NCBI GenBank assembly: GCA_003695905.1
Contig: RFGS01000095.1
Coordinates: 1 to 46,395, forward strand
Origin: Zetaproteobacteria bacterium
GTDB lineage: Bacteria; Pseudomonadota; Zetaproteobacteria; Mariprofundales; Mariprofundaceae
DNA length: 46,395 bases
Direction of reading: 5' to 3'
Notes under the pieces: model-generated
The model's database searches: none
The model's input: the letters and a program-made list of their open reading frames with translations, nothing else
What the model was told of the DNA's origin: nothing
Made by a program: the position numbers and the translations under genes
In this document: positions 10,043 to 22,353 of the stretch, one piece after another
Layout of the letters: the number at the start of each line of letters is the position of its first letter
How positions within the stretch are numbered: position 1 is the stretch's first letter

Positions 10043-10600
10043 TTATGCCTCCAAACTCGATGCATCCCTGCTTGCCAGGCGGTCCAAATAAATCGCCAAG
10101 GCCGCCCGGACGGAAAGGTGGCGAACCATACCCTCACCTTCGATGGGTGACAACCATCCATTTGGTTCTGGAAGGGATTCGGCATCCAGGCCATGACCAG
10201 TGCCAAACACGATCAGATGCCGTCCAGTCATTCCAGCCAGTGCCGATGGCTGAACCGTGCTATCCACAGGAGGGCGCGCCGAAGTGTACCAGAGCCGATA
10301 GCCGCACTCTTGGCGCAACACATCCAGATCGCGAACCAGATGCACCTGCTCAAGAGCTTTGCCTCGAGAAGGATTCCGCTTGGCGCCCTCGCCGCGCGTC
10401 CAATAAGCCAGCATCTCGCGCACCATGGCGTGCATGCCCTCGGACGGATGTACGATGTAGACGGGACGAATACCGAAGAACGCACAGCTTCTTGCAAAAT
10501 CATGTACATCGATGGGCGTAATGGCCGTGGCTGTGGTCTTGCCGAAACGATCCAGCACAGGCCAGTGCACAAGGGCGGCCGCAATGCTATCAGTCTTCAT
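10043..10600 (-). CDS. Predicted SAM-dependent RNA methyltransferase, PF09936-like (SPOUT-type)
   Basis: [73 protein letters not shown]...[26 protein letters not shown] match the family pattern recalled from memory. Confidence 0.87.
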   Translation of the reverse strand: MKTDSIAAALVHWPVLDRFGKTTATAITPIDVHDFARSCAFFGIRPVYIVHPSEGMHAMVREMLAYWTRGEGAKRNPSRGKALEQVHLVRDLDVLRQECGYRLWYTSARPPVDSTVQPSALAGMTGRHLIVFGTGHGLDAESLPEPNGWLSPIEGEGMVRHLSVRAALAIYLDRLASRDASSLEA

Positions 10601-11258
10601 GACGCTGCCTTGTTCGCGAGTGGGCCTGTTCTCTTCGCCATGCCTCAATGGCCTTGTGATTACCGCTGAGCAGCACGTCGGGAACCCGGTGTCCCTCAAA
10701 TTCAGCAGGCCTCGTATAATGCGGCCAGTCCAGCAATCCCTCATGCCCGAAAGAATCCTGCTCGGCTGATTCATGGCTGCCAAGCGCCCCGGGCAAGAGA
10801 CGGATCACGGCATCGATGATGCACAATGCAGCAGGCTCACCACCGGAGAGCACGAAATCCCCAACGGAGATCTGATCATCGACATAATGGCAGATGCGCT
10901 CGTCAAAACCTTCATAGCGGCCACACAGCAATGTAATGCCCGGCCAACCGCTCATTTCGCGCGCCTCATTCTGGGTGAAGCGTCTGCCCGCAGGCGTGAG
11001 CATGATGACACGCGTATCCGGCTGCTGTTTCCTTGCATGGCGAATGGCGGCCACAACAGGCTCCGGCTTCATGACCATGCCAGGACCTCCACCATACGGT
11101 GCATCATCCACCTTGCGATGCCTGTCACGCGCGAAGTCCCGGATCTGAATGGCCTCAAAAATCGCAAGCCCCGCGTCAAGGGCCCGCTTCGGAATCGAGC
11201 AGTTCAAGGGAGAGGCAAAGAACTCCGGAAACAGCGTCAATACCTGGATGTGAAACAT
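10590..11258 (-). CDS. trmD: tRNA (guanine(37)-N1)-methyltransferase
   Basis: [55 protein letters not shown]; start trimmed to MFHIQ. Confidence 0.97.
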   Translation of the reverse strand: MFHIQVLTLFPEFFASPLNCSIPKRALDAGLAIFEAIQIRDFARDRHRKVDDAPYGGGPGMVMKPEPVVAAIRHARKQQPDTRVIMLTPAGRRFTQNEAREMSGWPGITLLCGRYEGFDERICHYVDDQISVGDFVLSGGEPAALCIIDAVIRLLPGALGSHESAEQDSFGHEGLLDWPHYTRPAEFEGHRVPDVLLSGNHKAIEAWRREQAHSRTRQRHED

Positions 11259-11767
11259 GCTTCCATTCCAGGCGGCAGGCAGACCTCGATGCGCTTTGCC
11301 GACAGATCCACTTTCCCGATAATCTGCTGAGTAAACGGGATCATCCATTCACCCTGCTCGCCAGCATCCGGCGGTGTGCGCACAATCAGAATGTCCTGAG
11401 CGCCATATTCCTCCAGACGTACGACCTTACCCAGAAGGCCTCGCTTGGCATCGGCAACGCTGCAGCCAATAAGGTCGCACCACAGATATTCATCATTATC
11501 GACCGGAACATCCTCACGGGAAACCCAGATCTTCCAGCCGCGCAAAGCTTCGGCATCCTCGACGGTATCAATGCCCGATAGGCAGGCCAGAATCCTTTTT
11601 CCATGCTGCCAGCAGCGAACAACATGGAAGCGCCGACACGCATGGGTGTTCTTGCCAATCCACCAATAAGAATACCCGGCGATGCCGATGGCAGGCCGGG
11701 TATGGGAATAGACTTGAATGACTCCATTCAGCCCGTGTGTGCCGGTCACCTGACCGACCTCGAGCAT
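11237..11767 (-). CDS. rimM: 16S rRNA processing protein RimM
   Basis: [64 protein letters not shown]. Confidence 0.95.
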   Translation of the reverse strand: MLEVGQVTGTHGLNGVIQVYSHTRPAIGIAGYSYWWIGKNTHACRRFHVVRCWQHGKRILACLSGIDTVEDAEALRGWKIWVSREDVPVDNDEYLWCDLIGCSVADAKRGLLGKVVRLEEYGAQDILIVRTPPDAGEQGEWMIPFTQQIIGKVDLSAKRIEVCLPPGMEACFTSRY

Positions 11768-11771
11768 GACG

Positions 11772-12017
11772 TCAGGCTGTTTCAGAGGCCTTCTTGATCA
11801 GGCTGGCCACACGGTCACTTGCCTGAGCACCCAGATCAAGCCAGTGCTTCGTCCTCTCAAGATCGATCTTGATGACCTCGGGATCCCTACACGGATCGAA
11901 ATAGCCAAGCTTTTCAATGAACGCGCCATCCCGACGCTTGCGCGAATCCATGACCACAATGGAATAGAAAGGACGCTTCTTGCGGCCGCCTCGCTGAAGG
12001 CGAATCACGGTTGCCAT
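11772..12017 (-). CDS. rpsP: 30S ribosomal protein S16
   Basis: [42 protein letters not shown]. Confidence 0.98.
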   Translation of the reverse strand: MATVIRLQRGGRKKRPFYSIVVMDSRKRRDGAFIEKLGYFDPCRDPEVIKIDLERTKHWLDLGAQASDRVASLIKKASETA

Positions 12018-12096
12018 ATGTTCAGTACCTCCGGAAATTCAGGCGGCGCACTATAAAGACGATGAGGGCATCGGGCAAGTCGCGGATGGACATTCA

Positions 12097-13440
12097 TCAT
12101 GATTTGCCCATGGCACCAAATCGTCCAGCCATCTGGGCCAACATGCGCCGCCCTTTGGCGCCCTTCATCTTTTTCATCATCTTCTGCATCTGGGCAAACT
12201 GCTTGAGCATCCTGTTCAGCTCCTGCACGCTGGTCCCGGAACCTGCGGCTATGCGCCGCTTGCGGCTGCCATTGATGATCTTCGGATGGCGCCGTTCCTG
12301 CGGCGTCATCGAATAGATCATGGCCTGCATGCGCTTGATCGGACGATCATCCATCTGCGCCAGCGCCTCCTGAGGCAATTTCACACCCGGCAGCATCTTC
12401 AGCATGCTGCTCATACCACCCAGCTTCTGCATCTGCTCAAGCTGCTCTGCAAAGTCCATGAGATCGAACTCGCCCTTGCGTACCTTGCGGGCGACTTTTT
12501 CGGCCTTTTGCTGATCGACGCTGGCCTGGATCTTTTCCACCAGGCCAACGACATCGCCCTGACCGAGGATACGACCCGCAAAACGTGCAGGATCAAAGGG
12601 CTCGAATGCCTCAATCTTTTCTCCTGTACCGACAAAGCGGATCGGCACACCGGTGCTTTTGGCCACCGAGAGGGCCGCACCACCACGCACATCGGCATCG
12701 GCCTTGGTCAGAATGCAACCCGTCAGCTCCACGCTCTGATGAAACTGCTCGGCAACGGTCAAAGCCGTCTGGCCAGTCATGGCGTCCAGAACAAGCAGGC
12801 GTTCGGATGCCTGCATCGCCAGGGCCACATCCTGAATTTCCTGCATCAGGGCATCATCGACCACTTGGCGCCCCGCCGTATCCAGAATCAATACATGATG
12901 GCCGCCAGTACGCGCCTGTGCCAAGGCCGAACGCGCCATGGACACTGCATCCTTCCCTTCACCGGGCAGGTAGGGCACATCCACCTGTGAGGCCAGCACC
13001 TGCAATTGCTCGCGCGCCGCCGGACGCGTGGCATCCACACTGGTCAGCGCCACCTTCCGTCCCTGGGCAGCCAGCAGCCTGGCAAGCTTGCCCGCCGTGG
13101 TCGTCTTGCCCGCACCCTGCAAGCCACAGAGAAGAATCACCGACGGAATACCCGCGATGTCCAGCTCTCGCCGCTCGCCGCCCAGCGTCTCGGTCAAGAC
13201 ATCATGAAGAATCTTGATGACGACCTGGCCGGGTTGCAGGCTCTTGGCCACCTCGGCGCCAAGAGCCCGACGACGCGTCTCATCCACCAGATGACGGACA
13301 ACCGGCAAAGCGACATCCGCCTCCAGCAAAGCAAGCCGCATCTCACGCAGGGTTGCGTCGAGATCCTTTTCGGAGACCCGAGCGGCGCCGCGCAGCCGCT
13401 CGGCAATGGAACCGAGTTTTGCGCTCAGCGATTCAAACAT
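12097..13440 (-). CDS. ffh: Signal recognition particle protein Ffh
   Basis: MFESLSAKLGSIAERLRG; GLQGAGKTTTAGKLA; DTAGRQ; LTKADADVRGGAALSV; C-terminal Met-rich M domain. Start trimmed from ORF. Confidence 0.97.
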   Translation of the reverse strand: MFESLSAKLGSIAERLRGAARVSEKDLDATLREMRLALLEADVALPVVRHLVDETRRRALGAEVAKSLQPGQVVIKILHDVLTETLGGERRELDIAGIPSVILLCGLQGAGKTTTAGKLARLLAAQGRKVALTSVDATRPAAREQLQVLASQVDVPYLPGEGKDAVSMARSALAQARTGGHHVLILDTAGRQVVDDALMQEIQDVALAMQASERLLVLDAMTGQTALTVAEQFHQSVELTGCILTKADADVRGGAALSVAKSTGVPIRFVGTGEKIEAFEPFDPARFAGRILGQGDVVGLVEKIQASVDQQKAEKVARKVRKGEFDLMDFAEQLEQMQKLGGMSSMLKMLPGVKLPQEALAQMDDRPIKRMQAMIYSMTPQERRHPKIINGSRKRRIAAGSGTSVQELNRMLKQFAQMQKMMKKMKGAKGRRMLAQMAGRFGAMGKS

Positions 13441-14192
13441 CAGCCCCCCTGCTGATCGCCCTTCTCGATGCCAAGCAGCTCGACCTCGAAGATCAGGGTG
13501 GCATTCGGTCCAATGCGCTGTCCAGCGCCCCGCTCGCCATAGGCCAGCGCCGGGGGAAGATAAAACCTGTACTTGGAACCGACATTCATCAGTTGCACAC
13601 CCTCGGTCCATCCCTTGATGACACCGTTTAGTGGCAGCACGGCCGGCTCGCCGCGTTTGTAGGATGAATCAAACTCCGTACCGTCAATCAGTGTGCCGCG
13701 GTAGTGAACCTTGACTCGGTCCGTGGCCTTGGGCCGATCCCCATCCCCCTGTTTAAGCACCTCATACTGCAGCCCGCTCTCCGTCACATGGACGCCCTCG
13801 CGCTTGGCATTCTCGGCCAGGAACTTCTCGCCCTCGGCCTTGTTCTTTTCCGCCAACTGCTTACGCTCAGCCGCTTGTTTCTCGGCGCGCTTGGTGAAAA
13901 ACGCCTGCTGGACCTTGACAGCTTCTTCGTCTGAAAGCTTCAGCTTGCGCCCATTGAGCCGGTCGGAAATGCCCTCGGTCAGGGCAGCCTCGTCCAGCTC
14001 CACTCCCAGGTTCTGCAGGGACTGGCCGATATCCATGCCGATGGCATAGCTGAGCCTGGCCTTCTCGTCCTGCAACGAATCCGATGCAACTGAAGCGCTC
14101 GTTTGCCCGCTGCCTGCCTCCTGCTTTTCGCCCTGGTTGCAGCCAGCCATCAGCAAGGCTGCCGCAACCGTGATTCCCAACATCTTCTTCAT
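13440..14192 (-). CDS. FKBP-type peptidyl-prolyl cis-trans isomerase, Mip/FkpA-like lipoprotein
   Basis: Lipobox ALLMAGC; Mip-like dimerisation region YAIGMDIGQSL; FKBP core VKVHYRGTLIDGTEFDSSYKRGEP...GPNATLIFEVELLGI. Confidence 0.93.
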   Translation of the reverse strand: MKKMLGITVAAALLMAGCNQGEKQEAGSGQTSASVASDSLQDEKARLSYAIGMDIGQSLQNLGVELDEAALTEGISDRLNGRKLKLSDEEAVKVQQAFFTKRAEKQAAERKQLAEKNKAEGEKFLAENAKREGVHVTESGLQYEVLKQGDGDRPKATDRVKVHYRGTLIDGTEFDSSYKRGEPAVLPLNGVIKGWTEGVQLMNVGSKYRFYLPPALAYGERGAGQRIGPNATLIFEVELLGIEKGDQQGG

Positions 14193-14208
14193 TGATTGCT
14201 CCTTTTGT

Positions 14209-15750
14209 TCATTCCCATTCGATCGTTCCCGGAGGCTTGGAGGTCACATCATAGACCACACGGTTGACGCCCTTGACCTCATTGATGATCCGATTGGCCA
14301 GACGAGCCAGAAGATCGTGGGGAAGATGCGCAAAATCGCAGGTCATGCCGTCCACGGACTCAACCGCCCGAATCGCAATGCAGGACTCATAGGTCCGTTC
14401 ATCACCCATCACGCCAACCGACCTGACGGGAAGCAATACGGCAAAACTTTGCCAGATCTGATGATATAAGCCAGCCTTCTTGATCTCCTCAAGAACAATG
14501 GCATCCGCCCGCCGCAGAATCTCCAGCCGCTCACGCGTGACCTCGCCCAGGCAGCGAATGGCCAGACCAGGCCCCGGGAACGGCTGCCGCTGGATGATTT
14601 CCTCGGGCATGCCCAATTCTCGACCAAGTTCTCGCACCTCGTCCTTGAACAGCTCGCGCAGAGGTTCGACCAGCTTCAGCTTCATGCGTTCGGGAAGCCC
14701 TCCAACATTGTGGTGCGACTTGATCACAGCAGACTTGCCCTTGACCGAAACCGATTCGATGACATCGGGATACAGCGTCCCCTGAGCCAGAAAGTCAACC
14801 TGGCCCATCTTCTTGGCCTGCTCTTCAAAAATGGCAATAAATTCACGCCCGATACGCTTGCGTTTTTCCTCGGGATCCGTCACGCCGGCCAGTAGGGCCA
14901 GAAAGCGATCTTCCGCATCAATATAGTCGAGATGAATCCTGAACTCGTCACGAAACACCTGCTGAACCCGCTGGGCCTCACCGAGACGGAGCACGCCATT
15001 GTTCACGAATACGCAGCGCAACTGATCGCCGATGGCCTCATGAATCAGTACGGCGGCCACGGATGAATCGACACCTCCGGACAACGCACAGATGACCTTA
15101 CCGTCACCGACCTGCTCGCGAATGAACTTCTTGGCATGCTCGATGTACGAACCCATGGTCCACTTCCCGGAACATCCGCACAGCCCACGTGCGAAATGGG
15201 TCAGGATCTCCTGCCCCTGAAGCGAATGCGCAACCTCGGGATGGAACTGGATACCGTAAAAGTGTCTCTTCGGATCAGCCATGGCCGCGTGCGGCGCATT
15301 CCGCGTATGTCCAATGGTCACGAAACCCTCAGGCGGCTGCTCGATGCGATCCCCATGGGACATCCACACCTCGGTCTCGGACTGGCCGGCGAGCGGCGCG
15401 AACAGATTCTCATGGCTGTCGATGACCACATGCGCACGACCATATTCGCGATGCTCCGCACGACCGACCCGTCCACCAAGCATGTGCGTCATGAGCTGCA
15501 TGCCGTAGCAGATGCCCAACACAGGCACGCCAAGCTCAAACACCACGGGATCGACGCGCAGCGATCCCTCATCGAGCACCGAGTCCGGCCCGCCTGAAAG
15601 AATGATGCCCGCCGCGCCGAACTCGCGAATTTCGCACGCCGAAATCGTGCCTGGATGAATCTCGCAGTAGACATGCGCCTCACGAATGCGCCGCGCAATC
15701 AACTGCGTGTACTGCGAACCGAAATCCAGAATCAGAATACGCTCGTTCAT
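14209..15750 (-). CDS. guaA: GMP synthase (glutamine-hydrolysing)
   Basis: [54 protein letters not shown]-terminal [18 protein letters not shown]. Confidence 0.98.
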   Translation of the reverse strand: MNERILILDFGSQYTQLIARRIREAHVYCEIHPGTISACEIREFGAAGIILSGGPDSVLDEGSLRVDPVVFELGVPVLGICYGMQLMTHMLGGRVGRAEHREYGRAHVVIDSHENLFAPLAGQSETEVWMSHGDRIEQPPEGFVTIGHTRNAPHAAMADPKRHFYGIQFHPEVAHSLQGQEILTHFARGLCGCSGKWTMGSYIEHAKKFIREQVGDGKVICALSGGVDSSVAAVLIHEAIGDQLRCVFVNNGVLRLGEAQRVQQVFRDEFRIHLDYIDAEDRFLALLAGVTDPEEKRKRIGREFIAIFEEQAKKMGQVDFLAQGTLYPDVIESVSVKGKSAVIKSHHNVGGLPERMKLKLVEPLRELFKDEVRELGRELGMPEEIIQRQPFPGPGLAIRCLGEVTRERLEILRRADAIVLEEIKKAGLYHQIWQSFAVLLPVRSVGVMGDERTYESCIAIRAVESVDGMTCDFAHLPHDLLARLANRIINEVKGVNRVVYDVTSKPPGTIEWE

Positions 15751-15759
15751 GCTTGGTCC

Positions 15760-17376
<1,617 letters not shown>

Positions 17377-17385
17377 CTATGGCCC

Positions 17386-18159
17386 ATGAAGCCGCATATG
17401 CTGATCGTCCTCTCTCCTGCAAAAAAACTGGCCGACCATCCAGCCCGACCACCGCTTGGCGGCACGCAGCCCGTGTTTCTTGATCAGGCGGAAAAACTCG
17501 TCGAGCGCCTGCGCAACCTGGACAGCTTCGAAATCGCCAATCTGATGAACATCAGCATAAAGCTGGCCGACCTGAATGTATCCCGGTATCAGGCATGGTC
17601 TCGTCCGTTCACCCCAGAAAATGCAGCCCCTGCACTGTTCATGTTCCGCGGGGATGTTTATCAGGAACTGGATGCAGACACGCTGACACCTGAAGCGCTG
17701 CATTTCGCGCAGCAGCACCTGCGCATCCTGTCAGGACTCTATGGTCTACTGCGTCCACTGGACCTGATCCAGCCCTATCGGCTGGAAATGGGCACGCGTC
17801 TATCCACGGAGCTCGGGCGCACGCTCTACGATTTCTGGGGAACGCGCATCACCGATGAGCTGAACCGGTCAAGCGAGGAGCCAAGGACGCTGATCAACCT
17901 TGCCTCGAACGAATACTTCAAGGCCATCCGACCGAAATACTTTGACGGCCGCATCATCACGGTCCATTTCAAAGAAGCCGGCCCAAAAGGCTACAGGACC
18001 GTCGGCTTGTTCGCCAAGCGCGCCCGTGGGGCGATGGCACGTTTTGCACTCGAGCATGCCATCACCGAACCCGAGGTATTGCTGGATTTCAACCGCAACG
18101 GCTACGTCTTTCGCGAGGACTTATCCTCGGATAGCGACTGGATCTTCACCCGTGGCTGA
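17386..18159 (+). CDS. yaaA: Peroxide stress protein YaaA (DUF328/UPF0246)
   Basis: MLIVLSPAKKLAD; LSGLYGLLRPLDLIQPYRLEMGTRL; NLASNEYFKAI; KEAGPKGYRTVGLFAKRARGAMARF. Confidence 0.93.
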   Translation: MKPHMLIVLSPAKKLADHPARPPLGGTQPVFLDQAEKLVERLRNLDSFEIANLMNISIKLADLNVSRYQAWSRPFTPENAAPALFMFRGDVYQELDADTLTPEALHFAQQHLRILSGLYGLLRPLDLIQPYRLEMGTRLSTELGRTLYDFWGTRITDELNRSSEEPRTLINLASNEYFKAIRPKYFDGRIITVHFKEAGPKGYRTVGLFAKRARGAMARFALEHAITEPEVLLDFNRNGYVFREDLSSDSDWIFTRG

Positions 18160-18444
18160 ACTCTACACCGGATTCAAAAGCCTGGACCTGCGCGTCCTGC
18201 CGATTGTCATCTGCACCACGTGCCTGCGACGCAAATGACACCGCACCCTCCGGCACCCTAGCTGACGCGTAATCTCCGCACGGCTTCACTCCAGCATAAG
18301 AAGCGCTTCGCTTCCAATAACCGAAAGAAAAGATCCCGCTCTCCCACGACACGGAAAATCATGAAATGGAGGAGGTCCTGCTACCCAAATGGGATTTCGG
18401 TGCCTTGTTCAGATGGAACATGAACCAGGCGAGCTGGCAGCCCC

Positions 18445-21093
18445 TTACATGGCCCGCAGGCGCTCCATAGCCGCCGCCAGTTCCCCACGTCGCTTTCTCA
18501 GTTCGGCAAGCTCACTGCGCACACCGCTGACAACCTCCTCAGGCGCCCTGGAGCAGAACTTCGGATTGGCCAGCTTACCCTCCAGCTTGCTAATCTCGCG
18601 GTCGAGCCTGGATGCATTTTTTTCCAGGCGCGCAAGCTCTTCCTCGATATCCACCAGTCCGGCCAGCGGCACATAAACCGTGCAATCGGACAAAGGCGCC
18701 ACAGCCGCACCCGGCATATCTTGGCCGCTATCGATCCAATCGATCGAAGAAAGCCTGGCCAGCGCATGCAGCAGCGGCTGCTGATCACTCAACATGGCAT
18801 GCACATCCTCATCACAGGCCACCTTGACCTCGATGCGTCTGCCCGGGGCGATGTTCATCTCCCCCCGAATCGAACGAATGGCCGAGACCAACTCGATGAT
18901 GCGCTCCATCTCTAAGCGAGCCTCTGTATCCTGCTGCCGACCGCTGGGCTCATACCAGGCGCTTGTCACCAAGCGGGCATGCGGACCGTACAGCTCCTGC
19001 CAAAGCGTCTCACTGATGAACGGGCAGATTGGATGCAGCAGACGCAACCAACCATCCATGGCCGTCAGCATGGTCACCCGCGTCTCCTCCCTGGATGCCT
19101 CGTCATCGCCATAGAGCGCCACCTTGGCCGCCTCGACATACCAATCGCAATATGCGCCCCAGATGAACGCATACAGGGTCGCCGCTGCCTCATTGAAGCG
19201 GTATTCGGTCAGCGCCTGTTCCACCTCGCCCGCCACGCGATCGAGCTCGGCAAGGATCCAGCGATTGGCCAGCCCCTCCGGCTCAATACTGTGATCGGGC
19301 GCAGCATCACCGCGATTCATGAAGACAAAACGCGCTGCATTCCAGATCTTGTTCATGAAGTTACGGTTAGACTCGATGCGCTTGACGTCCAGCTTCACGT
19401 CTCTGCCCGGCGTGGCCATGTGCGTCAGCGTGAACCTGAGTGCATCAGCGCCATAGACCTCGATCATCTCTAGCGGATCGATGACATTGCCCTTGGACTT
19501 ACTCATCTTCTGGCCCTGAGCATCCCGGATCAATGCATGGATGTACACATCGCGGAACGGTACATCGCCAGCAAACTTGAGTCCCATCATGATCATGCGG
19601 GCAACCCAGAAAAAGATGATGTCGAAGCCGGTAACCAGTACGTCGGTGGGATAAAAGCGTTTGAGTTCCTCGGTGTCATCCGGCCAGCCAAGCGTGGAGA
19701 AGGGCCAGAGGCCGGAAGAAAACCATGTGTCGAGCACATCCTCGTCCTGGTGAATCGAGGTGGACCCGCATCCCTGGCAACGTTCCGGCGTCTGGCGGGC
19801 GACCGTGACATGGTCGCAATCGCCACAATACCATGCCGGGATGCGATGCCCCCACCACAGTTGCCTGGAAATGCACCAATCCTGGATGTTGCGCATCCAT
19901 TCGAAGTAGGTCTTCTCCCAGAACTGCGGAATGAAGCGGATCGCGCCCGATTCAACGGCCTCGATGGCCGGCTTGGCAAGCGGCTCTATCCTGACAAACC
20001 ATTGATCGGTCAGATAGGGCTCGATGACTGCATGCGAGCGGTCGCCGCGTCCAACCTTGTGCACATACTCCTCGACCTTCTCCAGCAGGCCCTCGGCATC
20101 CAGATCGGCCACCATGACTTCACGAGCCTCATAGCGGTCCAGACCACGATACTTGGCCGGAATGATCTCATCATCGGTGATGTGGGCCCGCGTCGTGAAG
20201 ATGTTGATCATGGGCAAACCATGACGCTGACCGACTTCATAATCGTTGAAATCGTGGGCCGGCGTGATCTTGACGCAACCCGTCCCGAAGGCCGGATCGA
20301 CGTATTCATCGGCAATGACCGGAATGCGCCGGCCGGTCAGCGGCAGCAACAACTCGCGGCCAACTAACTCGCTATAGCGCTCATCCTCGGGATGAACGGC
20401 TACAGCCACATCGCCGAGAAGGGTTTCCGGGCGCGTCGTGGCCACAATGACGGAATGCGAGGGATCATCGGCCAGCGGATAACGAATATGCCAGAAATGT
20501 CCGCTTTCTTCCTCGTACTGCACCTCAAGATCCGATACGGCCGTCTCCAGCACCGGATCCCAGTTCACCAGCCGCTTACCCCGATAGATCAGTCCCTCTT
20601 CATACAGCCGCACGAACACCTCACGCACGGCGCGGGACAGGCCCTCGTCGAGCGTGAAGCGCTCTCTGCTCCAGTCGCACGACGCCCCCAGACGCTTGAG
20701 CTGGCGCACGATCGTACCACCGGATTCCTCCTTCCATTGCCATACGCGGTCGAGAAAGCGCTCCCTGCCCAACTCGCGACGAGAAACACCCTCCTTGTCG
20801 AGCAGTCGTTCGACGACCATCTGTGTCGCAATTCCCGCATGATCGGTCCCGGGCTGCCAGAGTACGGCCTTGCCCTTCATGCGCTGCCAGCGGATCAGAA
20901 TGTCCTGGAGCGTGAACGTGAAGGCATGTCCCATGTGAAGGCTGCCGGTGACATTGGGCGGCGGGATGACAATGCAATAGGTCTCCTCGGCCTTGTCATC
21001 GGGCTGGAAGGCATCGGAATTCAGCCACAACTCACTGATGGCCGGCTCGACGGCCTTTGGCTCATATACCTTGGCAAGCGTTTGCTCACTCAT
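18445..21093 (-). CDS. valS: Valyl-tRNA synthetase
   Basis: PPPNVTGSLHMGHAFTFTLQDILIRW (HIGH-type); KMSKSKGN; C-terminal coiled coil LARLEKNASRLDREISKLEGKLAN. Confidence 0.98.
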   Translation of the reverse strand: MSEQTLAKVYEPKAVEPAISELWLNSDAFQPDDKAEETYCIVIPPPNVTGSLHMGHAFTFTLQDILIRWQRMKGKAVLWQPGTDHAGIATQMVVERLLDKEGVSRRELGRERFLDRVWQWKEESGGTIVRQLKRLGASCDWSRERFTLDEGLSRAVREVFVRLYEEGLIYRGKRLVNWDPVLETAVSDLEVQYEEESGHFWHIRYPLADDPSHSVIVATTRPETLLGDVAVAVHPEDERYSELVGRELLLPLTGRRIPVIADEYVDPAFGTGCVKITPAHDFNDYEVGQRHGLPMINIFTTRAHITDDEIIPAKYRGLDRYEAREVMVADLDAEGLLEKVEEYVHKVGRGDRSHAVIEPYLTDQWFVRIEPLAKPAIEAVESGAIRFIPQFWEKTYFEWMRNIQDWCISRQLWWGHRIPAWYCGDCDHVTVARQTPERCQGCGSTSIHQDEDVLDTWFSSGLWPFSTLGWPDDTEELKRFYPTDVLVTGFDIIFFWVARMIMMGLKFAGDVPFRDVYIHALIRDAQGQKMSKSKGNVIDPLEMIEVYGADALRFTLTHMATPGRDVKLDVKRIESNRNFMNKIWNAARFVFMNRGDAAPDHSIEPEGLANRWILAELDRVAGEVEQALTEYRFNEAAATLYAFIWGAYCDWYVEAAKVALYGDDEASREETRVTMLTAMDGWLRLLHPICPFISETLWQELYGPHARLVTSAWYEPSGRQQDTEARLEMERIIELVSAIRSIRGEMNIAPGRRIEVKVACDEDVHAMLSDQQPLLHALARLSSIDWIDSGQDMPGAAVAPLSDCTVYVPLAGLVDIEEELARLEKNASRLDREISKLEGKLANPKFCSRAPEEVVSGVRSELAELRKRRGELAAAMERLRAM

Positions 21094-21173
21094 CGCAGTT
21101 TCCTTTTCTCCAGATCCTTTGGGCTTGGCGGGCCGGCCATGCTACGTCTCCCCCTTCACGGGGCAACCACCGC

Positions 21174-21632
21174 TCAGGCGGAGGTCCGCTCTCGACGTCC
21201 CAGGTACTCGGGTTCGAACCCCATCTGACGATAGGTACGAAAACGCTCCCTGGCCGCCTGCTTGAGCCGCTCATCCCAGCCATCGACAAAATCGACGATG
21301 TGCGCAAAGCCGCTCACATCCGGCGGCACCTCCAGGCAACCATTGACCAACACGCTCGGCCGGTTGTCGCGCACGATATTCAGGGCCAGCAGGATCGGCT
21401 GCATGGCATTATCTTCCGCATCGGGACCGGCCGGACCATGGGCCAGAAACGATTCAGGATGGATGGTCCACAGCCTTTCATCGAGCGCGGCCATGAATCC
21501 CTCATCGGGACACAAAACCAGCACATGCGGCTCCAGCCGTCCGCGGCGCAGTAGCAAGCGGGCAATGCCCTCCACGCGGTCAGGCCGCTCGAGCAGCTCG
21601 AAATGCACCCTGGTCTCAGCCTTTCCGCTCAT
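21174..21632 (-). CDS. holC: DNA polymerase III chi subunit
   Basis: VHFELLERPDRVEGIARLLLRRG...ERLWTIHPESFLAHG...RPSVLVNG...IVDFVDGWDERLKQAARERFRTYRQMGFEPEYL; adjacent to valS. Confidence 0.88.
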   Translation of the reverse strand: MSGKAETRVHFELLERPDRVEGIARLLLRRGRLEPHVLVLCPDEGFMAALDERLWTIHPESFLAHGPAGPDAEDNAMQPILLALNIVRDNRPSVLVNGCLEVPPDVSGFAHIVDFVDGWDERLKQAARERFRTYRQMGFEPEYLGRRERTSA

Positions 21633-22308
21633 GTTTGACCTTCCAAGTCCGGGCCACAAAGGCCAATGCAAGAACGGGCAGTACAAGGCCCAATGCCCCG
21701 GCCGTCGCCGGCTGGATGCGATAACCCAAACCGAGCACAGCAGCCAGCAGCGCAACAAGCATGGTCGAAGCCTTCCAGGCCCATTCGTGATGCTCCCAGC
21801 GCACAGGAACCCAACAGAAGACCGCCCGCCAGCATACGATCATGACGATACAACCTAGGACAAAACCAACCCCGACATCCAGCGGGAAATGCACGCCCCC
21901 GTAAACCCTACCCAGCGCGGCAAGCATGAACAGCAGGCCGCCCAACCAGGCCCGCCAGCTTTTCAGGCCCCAAAGCAGAAACATACTCGCCGCCATGACC
22001 CCATCGGATGTCGCATGCCCGGATGGAAACGAATGACCATACAACACATCCCCGAGCACATGCACATCCTGAAGCACGGCCGGCGGTCTGGGCGCCGCGA
22101 TCAAGTGCTTGAGCGCCTGCGTGATCAATCCCGACGCGATAAACGCAGCCATGGCCGCCATGCCTAAACGAAGGCGGACCATCATCAGCAGGGCGCAGAG
22201 AAGCGCAACGACCAAGCCGTCTCCAAGTCCGCTGATCAGCCCGAAGCATGCATCCGCCCATGGCGAATGAGCATCGTTGATCAGACGAAACAGCGCATGT
22301 GTCTCCAT
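21616..22308 (-). CDS. PAP2-superfamily membrane phosphatase
   Basis: KHLIAAPRP, GHSFPSGHATSD, GRVYGGVHFPLDVGVG phosphatase motifs; multiple TM segments. Confidence 0.9.
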   Translation of the reverse strand: METHALFRLINDAHSPWADACFGLISGLGDGLVVALLCALLMMVRLRLGMAAMAAFIASGLITQALKHLIAAPRPPAVLQDVHVLGDVLYGHSFPSGHATSDGVMAASMFLLWGLKSWRAWLGGLLFMLAALGRVYGGVHFPLDVGVGFVLGCIVMIVCWRAVFCWVPVRWEHHEWAWKASTMLVALLAAVLGLGYRIQPATAGALGLVLPVLALAFVARTWKVKHERKG

Positions 22309-22353
22309 CGGCGGCAGGCTAGCGGCCGGTGGGCTGCAGTGTCATCTGCGCCC

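Noticed and set aside
19537-21228. Plus-strand ORFs of 276 and 278 aa within valS
   Set aside because: Antisense shadow ORFs of a clear valyl-tRNA synthetase; no domain-like patterns.
21205-21230. tRNA T-arm-like string CGGGTTCGAACCCC
   Set aside because: Flanking bases do not form a 5-bp T stem or a cloverleaf, and the stretch encodes the HolC C-terminus (GFEPEYLG) on the minus strand.
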